NCBI GenBank assembly: GCA_040006175.1
Contig: JBDTXN010000001.1
Location: forward strand, 1 to 64,000
DNA from: FEN-1250 sp040006175
GTDB taxonomy: Bacteria > Gemmatimonadota > Gemmatimonadetes > Gemmatimonadales > Gemmatimonadaceae
Direction of reading: 5' to 3'
Length of the DNA: 64,000 bases
Every line of letters starts with the position of its first letter. Position 1 is the first letter of the stretch. The notes under the pieces are model-generated. The model ran no database searches. It saw only the letters and a program-made list of their open reading frames with translations, and was not told the DNA's origin. Made by a program: the position numbers and the translations under genes. Of the stretch, positions 35,067 through 43,817 are shown in pieces.

Positions 35067-36235
35067 ACGTGGCTCCCTACGTGCTCATCGCGCTGCCCGT
35101 GGCGATCTTCGGCTGGGCATACGCGGGCTACCCCGCCGCGCTCTTTCTCGCCTCGCGATTCAAGAGGGCCAGCCCGGCGCCTCCGGATCCTTCGGTCTGG
35201 CCGATGATCTCGATCACCGTGCCCGCGTACAACGAGGCCGCTCGCATCCGCTCAACGATCGAAAGCCTGCTCGAGATCGACTATCCCGCCGATCGCCGAC
35301 AGATCGTGATCGTCTCGGATGCCTCCACGGATGACACGGACCGCATCGTCGTCGAGTACGCATCGCGCGGCGTGGAGCTCTTTCGCGTGTCGCAGCGCGG
35401 AGGGAAGACCGCGGCGGAGAACGCGGCCGCGGCATCGCTCCGCGGCGAGATCATCGTCAACACCGATGCATCCATTCGCATCCAGCCGCACTCCGTGAAG
35501 GCGCTCGTCCGCGCGTTGCAGGATCCGACGATCGGTGTCGCGTCGGGACGCGACATCAGCGTCGGCGCCGAGTCGGAGGGGAATCGCGGCGAGTCGGGCT
35601 ACGTCGGCTACGAGATGTGGGTACGTGATCTCGAGACTCGTCTGGGAGGGATCGTCGGTGCGAGCGGATGCTGCTACGCCGCGCGCGCGCAGATCCAGCA
35701 CACCGTGCTGAGAGACGATCTCGCGCGCGACTTCGCCAGCGCGTTGATCGCCCGCAGGCTGGGGATGCGCGCCGTCTCCGTGAACGAGGCTACCGCCGTG
35801 GTGCCGCGCACGCCCTCGCTCCGCGCCGAGACCAGGCGCAAGGCGCGCACGATGGCGCAGGGACTCGAGACGCTGCTCTACGGAGCGTCGCTCATGAATC
35901 CGTTCCGCCACGGTGGCTTCGCCCTCGCGCTCGTCAGCCACAAGCTCGCACGCTGGCTCGTGTACCTCGGCGTGCCGTTCGCCGTCATCGGCGTCGGGTG
36001 GCTGGCGCTCACTTCGCGCGTCGCACTCGCGCTGTTCATCACGATGGTGATCGGCTTCGCAATGGGTATGGCGGCGATGCGCTGGCCTGCCGAGCGAAGG
36101 GTGCCGCTGCCCTTCGCTCTGGCTGGCTTCGCGCTCGCGTCGACGCTCGGAGGGCTGCGCGCGTGGCTGCTGGCATTCCGTCGGAAGCGCTTGCCGATGT
36201 GGGAGCCGACCCGCCGAGCCGCTATTCCAGAGTAG
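35063..36235 (+). CDS. Membrane glycosyltransferase family 2
   Basis: Processive-type GT2 of 390 residues. One N-terminal helix anchors it, then comes the GT-A domain with ITVPAYNEAARIRSTIESLL, IVSDASTDDTDRIV, a GEIIVNTDASIRIQ strand carrying the DxD-like acidic pair, and GGIVGASGCCYAARA. The Q-x-x-R-W motif of true processive synthases is not evident; the matching site reads RRKARTMAQGLETLL. Three or four helices close the protein. It starts at GTG 35063 inside the previous stop codon. Probable role: adding a sugar to the lipid-linked chain. Confidence 0.88.
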   Translation: MNVAPYVLIALPVAIFGWAYAGYPAALFLASRFKRASPAPPDPSVWPMISITVPAYNEAARIRSTIESLLEIDYPADRRQIVIVSDASTDDTDRIVVEYASRGVELFRVSQRGGKTAAENAAAASLRGEIIVNTDASIRIQPHSVKALVRALQDPTIGVASGRDISVGAESEGNRGESGYVGYEMWVRDLETRLGGIVGASGCCYAARAQIQHTVLRDDLARDFASALIARRLGMRAVSVNEATAVVPRTPSLRAETRRKARTMAQGLETLLYGASLMNPFRHGGFALALVSHKLARWLVYLGVPFAVIGVGWLALTSRVALALFITMVIGFAMGMAAMRWPAERRVPLPFALAGFALASTLGGLRAWLLAFRRKRLPMWEPTRRAAIPE

Positions 36236-36263
36236 CTGCCGGGTGGCAGCTACCAACGGCGAG

Positions 36264-37118
36264 CTACCAGCCGCTCCGGCGGAACAGCATCACCGGTACC
36301 GTCTTCATCATGATCTTGAGATCCTCGGCCAGGCACTGGCGCTCGAGGTACTCGAGGTCGTAACGGATCTTCGCGCGGACATCGTCGATCGACGTGTCGT
36401 ACGTGTGATTGATCTGCGCCCAACCCGTGATCCCCGGGCGTGTGCGCTGACGGAAGCGGTAGTCGGGAAGATCCTCGCGCAGTCGAACGAAGATGCTCGG
36501 ACGCTCGGGGCGCGGACCGACGATGTTCATGTCACCACGAAGCACATTCACGAGCTGCGGGAGCTCATCGAGGCGCATGCGACGAAGAATGCGGCCGAGC
36601 TTCGTCACGCGCGGATCGTTCCGCGTGGCCCACACCGCGCCCGAGTTCCGTTCGGCGTCCGCGCGCATCGTGCGGAACTTGTAAATTGTAAAGATCATCC
36701 CGCCGCAGTCCTGCTTGCGGCGATCGTATAGCGCATCGACGCTCGTGAGACGACGATCGAGCCCGACGCGCGTCTGCGAGTATACGGCGGGCCCCTTCGA
36801 CGTGAGCTTCACGGCGATGGCGACGAGCACGATGATCGGAGACAGAATCACCAGTGCAAGCGATGCCAGAACGACGTTGACGACACGGTTCGCAACCTCG
36901 GAGCGATCGCGCGGAATTGCATTGCGCACCGGCGCCACGCGCCGATCAGCACGCCGCACAATTTCGATTCCGATGGGAGCATCGGCTCCGGCGGGCGCGA
37001 CGATCCGCGTTCCACCATTGCTCCGTCTCCGATTCGGTCCGCGCTCAACAAGAGGTTGATCGGCTGCCTGCGGGATGCTCCACACTTTCGCTGCTCCTCC
37101 TTCGCTACCGTTACTCAT
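36264..37118 (-). CDS. Undecaprenyl-phosphate sugar phosphotransferase (WbaP/WecP-like)
   Basis: Monotopic phosphoglycosyl transferase of 284 residues that starts repeat-unit synthesis by moving a sugar-1-phosphate onto undecaprenyl phosphate. After a charged N-terminus comes one membrane helix (VVNVVLASLALVILSPIIVL), then the catalytic block with IYKFRTMRADAE, RRMRLDELPQLVNVLRG, and MNIVGPRPERPSIF, ending in the GITGWAQIN segment. The ATG at 37118 shares a base with the stop of the Wza-like gene (TAATG), which marks them as an operon. Confidence 0.93.
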   Translation of the reverse strand: MSNGSEGGAAKVWSIPQAADQPLVERGPNRRRSNGGTRIVAPAGADAPIGIEIVRRADRRVAPVRNAIPRDRSEVANRVVNVVLASLALVILSPIIVLVAIAVKLTSKGPAVYSQTRVGLDRRLTSVDALYDRRKQDCGGMIFTIYKFRTMRADAERNSGAVWATRNDPRVTKLGRILRRMRLDELPQLVNVLRGDMNIVGPRPERPSIFVRLREDLPDYRFRQRTRPGITGWAQINHTYDTSIDDVRAKIRYDLEYLERQCLAEDLKIMMKTVPVMLFRRSGW

Positions 37119-37966
37119 TAATGACGCGACAGCACGACGGCCGTGCTGACCAAACCGGCGGTGATTCCGACGATAGAGGCTATTACCGCCCAATTGCGTT
37201 TGTGTTTCTCACCAATCAAAATCTGATCGCCCGGCCTAATGTTGAGCTGGTCGAGCGTTGCTCCTTTCGCAACTTCCTGGCCGAGTAATTCCGAGGAATA
37301 AATGACATCATTCCCCCGTTTTATCTGTGTCTTATCCACATCTGCGGTGGCTGATGGCCCGCCTGCGATCATGATCGCGTCTGCCAGGGCGAGGTCTGCA
37401 GGTACTTGATAGAACCCGGGCTTTGATACCGATCCAAGAAGGGCAACGCGGACCAGTGAAGTGGTCTGCACATCGGGCCGCTTTATGTATCGTGCTAGCT
37501 GTGTCGTGAGATAATCCTGCAGCTCGGACCGCAACACGCCCTGCAACGAGATGTCCGGCATGTTAGCCAGCCTGATCATTCGCCCTGCGCGCACCGTAAC
37601 GGTGTCGTTGATGGTCGAGTCGCCGCGCACCGAGAGCAGAACGCGATCACCTACATCGAAGTCCCCGTCACGCAGCCTGGCGCGAATGGTCGCCGCCTGC
37701 ATCTGTCGTTGCTGCCGAGTGGCGGCATCGGGCGCCTTTGCGGCGTCCTGCTCCGTCGAGATTGCCAATGCCTGCAGCTGTGGACGCGTCGCCTCGGTAT
37801 GTGCCTGATCCGCTGGCACCGGGGTCATGATCATCGAGGGCGGCGCCGAGTGGTGACAGGCGCTGACCCCGACGACAAGCAACGCCGTGCTCAGTATTGA
37901 GCGTGCCGAGCTATACGTAGTATGAAGGCCGATTCGAATTGGATTGCTCATGTGCGCGGAGTTCAT
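37118..37966 (-). CDS. Polysaccharide export lipoprotein, Wza-like
   Basis: Protein of about 282 residues with a lipobox VGVSAC near residue 37, a poly-export domain (GDFDVGDRVLLSVRGDS, IRLANMPDISLQGVL) and an SLBB-like region (VALLGSVSKPGFYQVPADL). A hydrophobic segment at the extreme C-terminus (VIASIVGITAGLVSTAVVL) resembles the membrane-spanning helix of Wza-type outer-membrane channels, though it may be an inner-membrane anchor. The ATG at 37966 is chosen; an ATG at 37951 also fits. A sigma54 promoter lies about 90 nt upstream. It should form the secretion channel with the Wzc-like kinase. Confidence 0.86.
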   Translation of the reverse strand: MNSAHMSNPIRIGLHTTYSSARSILSTALLVVGVSACHHSAPPSMIMTPVPADQAHTEATRPQLQALAISTEQDAAKAPDAATRQQRQMQAATIRARLRDGDFDVGDRVLLSVRGDSTINDTVTVRAGRMIRLANMPDISLQGVLRSELQDYLTTQLARYIKRPDVQTTSLVRVALLGSVSKPGFYQVPADLALADAIMIAGGPSATADVDKTQIKRGNDVIYSSELLGQEVAKGATLDQLNIRPGDQILIGEKHKRNWAVIASIVGITAGLVSTAVVLSRH

Positions 37967-38423
37967 TGCACCAGCCGTGCTAGAGGTGAAAGGATTGCGA
38001 TCTCGACGTAAATCTTTACGGCATGGTGACTTGTGGTGCGAACCCATCCAACCACAATAGCGTGGACTGTGCCATCTGTGGCACCCTCTCTACAATAGCG
38101 GGCGCACCGGGCACAGTCGGCCGATTACGGTGTAACGGTGATGGAACGAAATGAATCACATAGAGTTGAATCCAGCCGTGATCCTCGTTGCAGCGCGATT
38201 GTGATCTGGCTCCGGATCGTCGCGTCTCACGCTTACATCGCAGATTGTAGCACTCATGCCCCATTATAGCGGGCTCGAACAGGCGAAAAGATTACGCAAG
38301 TCGTTATTCTCCAGCGATTTAGGGCGTTCCGTCGCGCAGCGCATGTTACGTGCAGAGCCAAACCCGCGCACCGTAGCGCGACTCACGCTGCCGCGGCGTT
38401 GTCGCTTGTAACCATGGAACGGC
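37967..38423. other. 457-base gene-free divergent gap
   Basis: Control region between the Wza-like gene (-) and the REC-GGDEF gene (+), with lower GC than the flanks. It contains the sigma54 site described at 38059-38074 and several direct TGTGGCA-like words. I see no ORF with coding character and no known RNA family in it. The plus-strand promoter for the REC-GGDEF gene could not be placed. Confidence 0.6.
38059..38074 (-). promoter_or_regulatory. Candidate sigma54 promoter for the wza-like operon
   Basis: Minus-strand TGGCACAGTCCACGCT has GG and GC 10 nt apart and a full TGGCAC -24 box. It predicts a transcript start near 38048, about 80 nt before the ATG at 37966. Confidence 0.7.
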
Positions 38424-39374
38424 ATGACGGAAGCTGGTCTCTCCCCACGACCCCCTCTCATTCTGCTCGCCAACGAGCACGAGTGGGCTGCGCGTTCCCT
38501 GGAAACGATTCTCGGACCGCACGGCTTTGCCGTGCTTCGCGCCTATACTGGCCGCCAGCTGCTCGGCCTGGTTCGCAGTGCACAGCCTGATCTCATCATG
38601 GTCGATGTGCGCCTTCCAGACATGCGCGGCGTGGATGTCTGTCGCGCGCTGCGCGATGATCCGCATTTTGCGGAGGAGACGCCTATCATCCTCACGAGCT
38701 CGGGCACGCCCGAGCGGAAGGAGCGGCTCGAGGCATTCAAGGCAGGCGCTTGGGAAGTGGTAAGCCAGCCGCTCGATGCCGAGCTGCTGCTCCTCAAGCT
38801 CGATGCATACATGCGAGGCAAGCGCGCCGTCGACCGGTTGCGCGATGAAAGTCTGCTCGACCAGGCGACTGGCTTGTACAACATGCAGGGTATGGTGCGG
38901 CGCGCCCGCGAAATGTCCGCCGATGCACAACGGCTGCATGCGCCCATCTCGTGCGTCGCCTTCACACCGGTCGCGACTACGGATGTGGAGCCCACGCCGC
39001 CCGCAATCACCGAGATCATGATCGAACAGCTCGGCGCAATCGTGCGGCGCACCGGGCGTGCATCGGATGCGATCGGCCGTCTCGGACCCACCGAGTTCGC
39101 GATCATCGCTCCTGCCACCGAGGAGCCGGGCGCGATCCGTATGATGGAGCGTCTCGAGGCGCAGCTGTCCGACATCATGACGACTCCGAACGGGATCGCC
39201 CAGCGCGTGGAGCTGCGGGCCGGCTACTGCTCCGTGGCGGACGGCGCGCAGTCGGATGTTGACGCAGTCGAGATGCTGCTGCGTGCGAATAGTGCGCTTC
39301 GCCAGGTGCGCGACGCGGAACGTGGCGATCAGCTTCGCGCCTTCGACAGCTCTCCGGTCAGGTTTGCCCTGTAA
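38424..39374 (+). CDS. Degenerate REC-GGDEF protein
   Basis: Cytosolic protein of 316 residues. The first 125 form a receiver domain with the phospho-acceptor D61 in LIMVDVRLPDMRG, but the acidic pair reads ANEHE and the conserved Lys near the end is replaced (VVSQPLDA). The rest aligns with a GGDEF domain: DQATGLYNMQGMVRRA at its start and RLGPTEFAIIAPA where active enzymes have GG(D/E)EF. It therefore should not make c-di-GMP, and may instead sense it or act through contacts. Its 3' end overlaps the convergent kinase gene by 17 nt. The locus also has a c-di-GMP riboswitch. Confidence 0.78.
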   Translation: MTEAGLSPRPPLILLANEHEWAARSLETILGPHGFAVLRAYTGRQLLGLVRSAQPDLIMVDVRLPDMRGVDVCRALRDDPHFAEETPIILTSSGTPERKERLEAFKAGAWEVVSQPLDAELLLLKLDAYMRGKRAVDRLRDESLLDQATGLYNMQGMVRRAREMSADAQRLHAPISCVAFTPVATTDVEPTPPAITEIMIEQLGAIVRRTGRASDAIGRLGPTEFAIIAPATEEPGAIRMMERLEAQLSDIMTTPNGIAQRVELRAGYCSVADGAQSDVDAVEMLLRANSALRQVRDAERGDQLRAFDSSPVRFAL

Positions 39375-41802
39375 GCTCTCCCACCTGCGGCGAGGTACGC
39401 GGAAGATCGTCGTCCTCGCTCGTGGTGTAGCCGTAGAGATACGAGTAGTACTTGTACTCGCCCTGCGCGCGGATGTCGTTGAGCACCGCTCCGAGCATCC
39501 GCACCGGCAGACGATCGAGCAGCTTGAGCTTGCTCTCCGCCATCTTGCGATCGGTCGCGCCCGTCCGCAGCACGATGAGCATATTCTGCGTGGCAGCCGC
39601 GAGCACGAATGGATCGACGCCGGCGCCGAGCGGCGGACTGTCGACGACCACGACGTCATAGCGGCGGCGAAGCTCCGCGATGAACTGCGACATCGCCTGC
39701 GAGTGCAACAGCTCCGGACCGCGGTGACGACGCGTGCCGCACGGAATGAGTGTGAGCCGTTCGTGCGTGGTCGTCCGAAGGATCGCCTCGAAGGGCGCGT
39801 CCCCGCCCAGCAGATCGAGGAGGCCGGGGCGACGATTCGCGCCGAACATCGCATGCAACTGTCCGCGACGCGTGTCGCCGTCGACGAGCACCGTGCGATA
39901 GCCGGCCTCTGCGAACGACAACGCGAGGTTGGAGCACACGAGCGACTTTCCGTCTCCCGCGCCAGGGCTCGACACCGTGAGCATGGCCGAGCCGCTCGCG
40001 TCGTACTGATTTGTTATCGCCATTCGGATCGTGCGGAACGACTCGATTACCTGTGCCGCTTCTTCCGGATCGGGATCGCCGGCGCGCGAGCGCTTGATCG
40101 TGGGCACCGCGCCGAGGATAGAGAGGCCGAGCTCGCGCGTGACCTGTTCAGGATAGCGCAGGCGCGGATCGGTGTGGTCGAGCAGTAGCGCGAGGCCGAT
40201 CGACGCACCAAAGCTCACGACGAGCGCGAGCAGTAGAATCGTGGGCGCGGTGTTCTTGGTCGGAGAGAGCGGAGCCACTGCCGTGTCGAGAATGCTGACG
40301 TCCGGAATCGCGCCGGCTTCGGCGAGCTTCGTTTCGGCATATCGCTGCTGTAGCATCGAGTAGAGGGACGAGCGCGACACCACATCGCGCTGCAGACGCA
40401 TCTGCTCGATCGTGCGGGGCGGAATGTTCTTCAGCTCCGATGACGCACTCGCCATCTGGCGACTGAGATCCGTGCCACGGCCCTGGAGTTCACCGATGAG
40501 CGTCTGGAGCACCTGCGGAAGCGTCTGCGTGCGAATCGTCTGCACGGAGAGGCGAAGGTCCTGCACGATCTTGTGCTCGTCCGTGTAGCTCTCGCGCGCG
40601 GCGCGGAGTGCCGCCTCGCGCTTGCTGAGATCCTGCAGCGCCGCTTGCAGTGCCAGTGAGCTCTGCGCAGACGGGATGCCGATGAACGCGTCCGGGGTGA
40701 TGCTGTTCGGGTCACGCACGATCGCCTGTAGCGCCGCGATATCGTGCTGGACGGTGAGATATTGCGCCTTCTGGCCGAAGTAGTTGCCGATGGCAGGGTC
40801 GCCGCCGCCACCCGCGCCGCCGGTGCCCATGCCGCCCGTGACGGGCGCGGCCATCAGCGCCTCGGACGGGAGTGTAATGGTGCTCTTTCGGAACGACTCG
40901 AGCGATCCCTCGGCCGAGCGCAGCGCGCGCGATGCCGTATCGAGCTGGTCGGCCAGCGCCCTGGACTCTTCGGTGAGATTGCGGCGCTTGAGCTCACCCG
41001 CGGTGCGGACGAACTCGCGCATGATGCCATTGAGAATCATCGCGGTGCGGTGCGGGTTGGTGCCCGCGAGCGTGAGCTTGATGAACTGGCTGTTCTGCGG
41101 AAGCGTGACGTCGACCTTGGCAATCAGGCCGGTAGAGATGTCTCGCGGGCTGACGACCGTGAATGGAACGGTGCGCGAAGGGCCGAGCACGTTTGCTTGC
41201 GGCTTCCACGCAAAGCCCACCTTGCGACCCACGGAATCACCGGTCGTACCCTGCTCGACGACCGACTTGCCTTCATTGGTCGAAAGCGTGTAGTGCGCGT
41301 TCGTCGCATCCATCGTGAGCGCGTACGTGCCGGGGCGAAGCCCGGGAAGCGGCTGGAATCCCGCGAACACCGCCGAGTCCTTCGCGAACTTCGGCCAGAG
41401 GTACAGCGAGTAGTTGCGGACGACGTTATCCATGATCGACGAGCTCTTGATCAGGTCTGCCCACGCGCCGGGAGAGACGAGTGGGTCGCCCTGAATCGGG
41501 CCCTGCGACGGCAAGCCCTGGCGGGCGACGTTCTCCGAGATCCAGACCGTGCCCTGCGTCTGATAGGCGGGTGTCATGAACTGCGTGACGCCGTAGCCGA
41601 TGCCCGTTCCCGCGAGCGCGACGAAGAGAATCAGCCACTTGTAGCGCTTGAGCGCCGAGAAGTAGCGCGTCCAGGAGATTCCGGGTTCATCCAGCGGCGA
41701 CTGCTGCGCCCAGAGGGGCTGATAATTCTGCCCGTAGGCCACCGCAGTGTTTTCGCGCGGCGCCTCGACCGGGAGATTCGACGGAAATTGCGGAGCAGTC
41801 AT
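39358..41802 (-). CDS. Polysaccharide co-polymerase / tyrosine autokinase (Wzc-like)
   Basis: Inner-membrane protein of 814 residues that controls chain length and export. The N-terminal Wzz domain with the first helix (KWLILFVALAGTGIGYGVTQ) is followed by a long periplasmic coiled-coil region and the GNVR-type second helix. The cytosolic BY-kinase has Walker A SPGAGDGKS at 612-620, Walker A' VLVDGDTRR and Walker B VVVVDSPP, and a C-terminal tyrosine cluster YKYYSYLYGY at about 783-792 as autophosphorylation site. Its ATG overlaps the stop of a small upstream ORF (ATGA). It should partner the Wza-like protein. Confidence 0.94.
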   Translation of the reverse strand: MTAPQFPSNLPVEAPRENTAVAYGQNYQPLWAQQSPLDEPGISWTRYFSALKRYKWLILFVALAGTGIGYGVTQFMTPAYQTQGTVWISENVARQGLPSQGPIQGDPLVSPGAWADLIKSSSIMDNVVRNYSLYLWPKFAKDSAVFAGFQPLPGLRPGTYALTMDATNAHYTLSTNEGKSVVEQGTTGDSVGRKVGFAWKPQANVLGPSRTVPFTVVSPRDISTGLIAKVDVTLPQNSQFIKLTLAGTNPHRTAMILNGIMREFVRTAGELKRRNLTEESRALADQLDTASRALRSAEGSLESFRKSTITLPSEALMAAPVTGGMGTGGAGGGGDPAIGNYFGQKAQYLTVQHDIAALQAIVRDPNSITPDAFIGIPSAQSSLALQAALQDLSKREAALRAARESYTDEHKIVQDLRLSVQTIRTQTLPQVLQTLIGELQGRGTDLSRQMASASSELKNIPPRTIEQMRLQRDVVSRSSLYSMLQQRYAETKLAEAGAIPDVSILDTAVAPLSPTKNTAPTILLLALVVSFGASIGLALLLDHTDPRLRYPEQVTRELGLSILGAVPTIKRSRAGDPDPEEAAQVIESFRTIRMAITNQYDASGSAMLTVSSPGAGDGKSLVCSNLALSFAEAGYRTVLVDGDTRRGQLHAMFGANRRPGLLDLLGGDAPFEAILRTTTHERLTLIPCGTRRHRGPELLHSQAMSQFIAELRRRYDVVVVDSPPLGAGVDPFVLAAATQNMLIVLRTGATDRKMAESKLKLLDRLPVRMLGAVLNDIRAQGEYKYYSYLYGYTTSEDDDLPRTSPQVGELTGQT

Positions 41803-41966
41803 CGAAGAGTTTGCTGAGTGGGGTGGGGCCTGATCAATATGGATACGAAGTCTCGAATCTCGCCAACGAAGCGGGCTTCGGGACCACCGACTAACGGTGC
41901 TGGGGATGCAATATCAGGCCCATCAACGGGCCCCTTTAGCACGTCCAAAAGCGGGTCAGAGGTCAT
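41799..41966 (-). CDS. Small ORF of 55 residues coupled to the tyrosine kinase gene
   Basis: Hypothetical protein of 55 residues. The ATG at 41966 has a strong Shine-Dalgarno, GAGAAGGG, 6 nt upstream, and the TGA overlaps the kinase ATG as ATGA. It begins MTSDPLLDVLKGPVDG and ends PHPTQQTLR. There is no membrane segment or signal. I recognise no family. The ribosome-binding site and coupling argue that it is translated; it may serve mainly to couple translation of the kinase, or be a small regulator of it. Confidence 0.55.
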   Translation of the reverse strand: MTSDPLLDVLKGPVDGPDIASPAPLVGGPEARFVGEIRDFVSILIRPHPTQQTLR

Positions 41967-42164
41967 TTGCATCCCTTCTCGAATAGCAAGATAGTAGCAA
42001 CTACGTCGCATATTTGCGCATTCAGTGGCGTTCATACCGCAGACGCTGTAGTATGACTGTCGACCGCTTTGTGGTCGCACGTCTACAAAGCTGTCGCGCC
42101 TGTGGAACATTTTATTGCGCATAGCGTGCATTTGCAGTCTCTAAGCGACACAAATCTCGAAGTG

Positions 42165-42180
42165 TGGCATACATCACGCA
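42165..42180 (+). promoter_or_regulatory. Candidate sigma54 promoter of the sigma54 activator gene
   Basis: TGGCATACATCACGCA has GG and GC 10 nt apart, predicting a start near 42191 and a leader of about 72 nt. A weaker similar site, TGGCGTTCATACCGCA, is at 42026-42041. A dyad CGACC-N7-GGTCG at 42061-42077, about 90 nt upstream, could be an activator site. Confidence 0.6.
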
Positions 42181-42262
42181 CGCGATGTGACGCATCGATG
42201 CATCTGATCTTCTTATTGTTGTACCGCACGTTTCCGCTCTGCCCGCGATCGAGGAGCTCAGA

Positions 42263-43789
42263 ATGACGGTCCCAGTCGTACCCCCTCCGCAGACCGATGT
42301 GACGGCACCCTCGTCACAAATCGGTCGCGATCCGCTTGCCATCCCCGCGGCCGTCAAGGCCGACATTCGCATACTCGTAGTGGATGACGATCGAACCCTC
42401 CGGGAAGGTTGCGCAAGCGTGCTCGAGCTGGACGGCTACAACGTCACCTTCGTGGGACGAGGCGATGAGGCGCTCGAGGTGGTGCGGCGCCGGAAGTTCG
42501 ACATCGTCCTGGTCGACCTGTATCTGCAGCCGATCTCCGGCATCGATGTGCTCAAGGCTACCCTCGAGGCTCACCGCGAGACCATTGTCGTCGTCATGAC
42601 GGGCAATCCGAGCGTATCCTCGAGTATCGAGGCGCTCCGTGCCGGGGCATGGGACTATCTGCCCAAGCCGTTCTCCGCCACGCACCTCCAGGTGCTCATC
42701 GGGCGTGCATCGCACGCCGTAATGGTCGCGCGCGAGACGAAAGCGCTGCGCCAGCAGCTTGTGCAGCAGAACGGAAACAGCGACAAGATCACGCTCCTGG
42801 GCGTCGCGCCCGCTTTCCGCAAGGCGGTGGAGCTCGCGCGGAAGGTCTCGCCTACCGATGCGTCGGTCATGATTACTGGGGAGAGCGGCACCGGAAAAGA
42901 GGTGATCGCGCAATTCATCCATCACCATAGCAGGCGCGCGAGTCGCAAGCTGGTGCCCATCAATTGCGCTGCGCTTCCAGAGCCGCTGCTGGAGAGCGAG
43001 ATGTTCGGCCACCGAAAGGGGGCCTTCACCGGCGCGGACCGCGACAAGCCAGGACTCCTCGAGACCGCGAACGGCGGGACGCTCTTCCTCGACGAGCTCA
43101 CCGAGATGTCGCATCCCATTCAGGCCAAGCTTCTGCGCGTGCTGCAGGACGGCGTGGTGCGGCGCGTGGGCAGCGAGCAGCAAGATGCGACGGTGGACGT
43201 GCGCTTCGTGTCGGCGACCAATCGCGATCCACAGGAGGCGGTGAACGCCGGGATTCTCCGCGAGGATCTGTTCTATCGCCTGCGCGTCGTGCCGATCAAG
43301 CTTCCGCCGCTGCGGCAGCGGCAGGAAGACATCGCGCTCCTCGCGAATCACTTTCTGACGCACTATTGGGAGCGACACCGGGAGTCGGTCGACATGCTTC
43401 CCAAGCTCACCGAGAACGCGATGGAGTTCCTGCGCACGAGGCAGTGGCGCGGCAACGTGCGCGAGCTACAAAACGTGATCGAGCACGTGGCGGTGCTGGC
43501 CGAGCCGGGGCAGCCGATTCAGCCGCAGGACATTCCCGCGTACGAGGATGGAAATTCATCGCCGGCACGCACCACGATGACGGGCGCCATCATGGACGAG
43601 CCGTACCACGCGGCGAAGGACCGGCTGATCGCGGAGTTCGAGCGCGAATATCTCGCGCGCCTCTCCGCACGAGCCGGTGGCAACATGTCGCGCGCAGCGC
43701 GTCTCGCGAACATCGATCGCACCACGCTCTACCGGTTGATGGAAAAGCACAACGTGCGGCGCGACGAGCTGGCGGGAAGCACCGAGTGA
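42263..43789 (+). CDS. NtrC-family sigma54-dependent response regulator
   Basis: Transcription activator of 508 residues for sigma54 promoters. The receiver domain has ILVVDDDRTLREG and phospho-acceptor D85 in DIVLVDLYLQP. The AAA+ domain has Walker A GESGTGKE near 206-213, the sigma54-contacting loop GAFTGA at 253-258, LFLDEL Walker B and SATNRD. The C-terminal Fis-type helix-turn-helix is in GGNMSRAARLANIDRTTLYRLM. A GAGGAG Shine-Dalgarno precedes the ATG. It has its own sigma54-type promoter, so autoactivation is likely, and the kinase 28 nt downstream is its probable partner. Confidence 0.94.
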   Translation: MTVPVVPPPQTDVTAPSSQIGRDPLAIPAAVKADIRILVVDDDRTLREGCASVLELDGYNVTFVGRGDEALEVVRRRKFDIVLVDLYLQPISGIDVLKATLEAHRETIVVVMTGNPSVSSSIEALRAGAWDYLPKPFSATHLQVLIGRASHAVMVARETKALRQQLVQQNGNSDKITLLGVAPAFRKAVELARKVSPTDASVMITGESGTGKEVIAQFIHHHSRRASRKLVPINCAALPEPLLESEMFGHRKGAFTGADRDKPGLLETANGGTLFLDELTEMSHPIQAKLLRVLQDGVVRRVGSEQQDATVDVRFVSATNRDPQEAVNAGILREDLFYRLRVVPIKLPPLRQRQEDIALLANHFLTHYWERHRESVDMLPKLTENAMEFLRTRQWRGNVRELQNVIEHVAVLAEPGQPIQPQDIPAYEDGNSSPARTTMTGAIMDEPYHAAKDRLIAEFEREYLARLSARAGGNMSRAARLANIDRTTLYRLMEKHNVRRDELAGSTE

Positions 43790-43817
43790 TCGCTGCGTCA
43801 CGTACTGATTTCCAGAG

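Noticed and set aside
38079..38094. Second TGGCAC in the divergent gap (plus strand, TGGCACCCTCTCTACA)
   Set aside because: The -12 position has AC instead of GC, so the essential element is missing.
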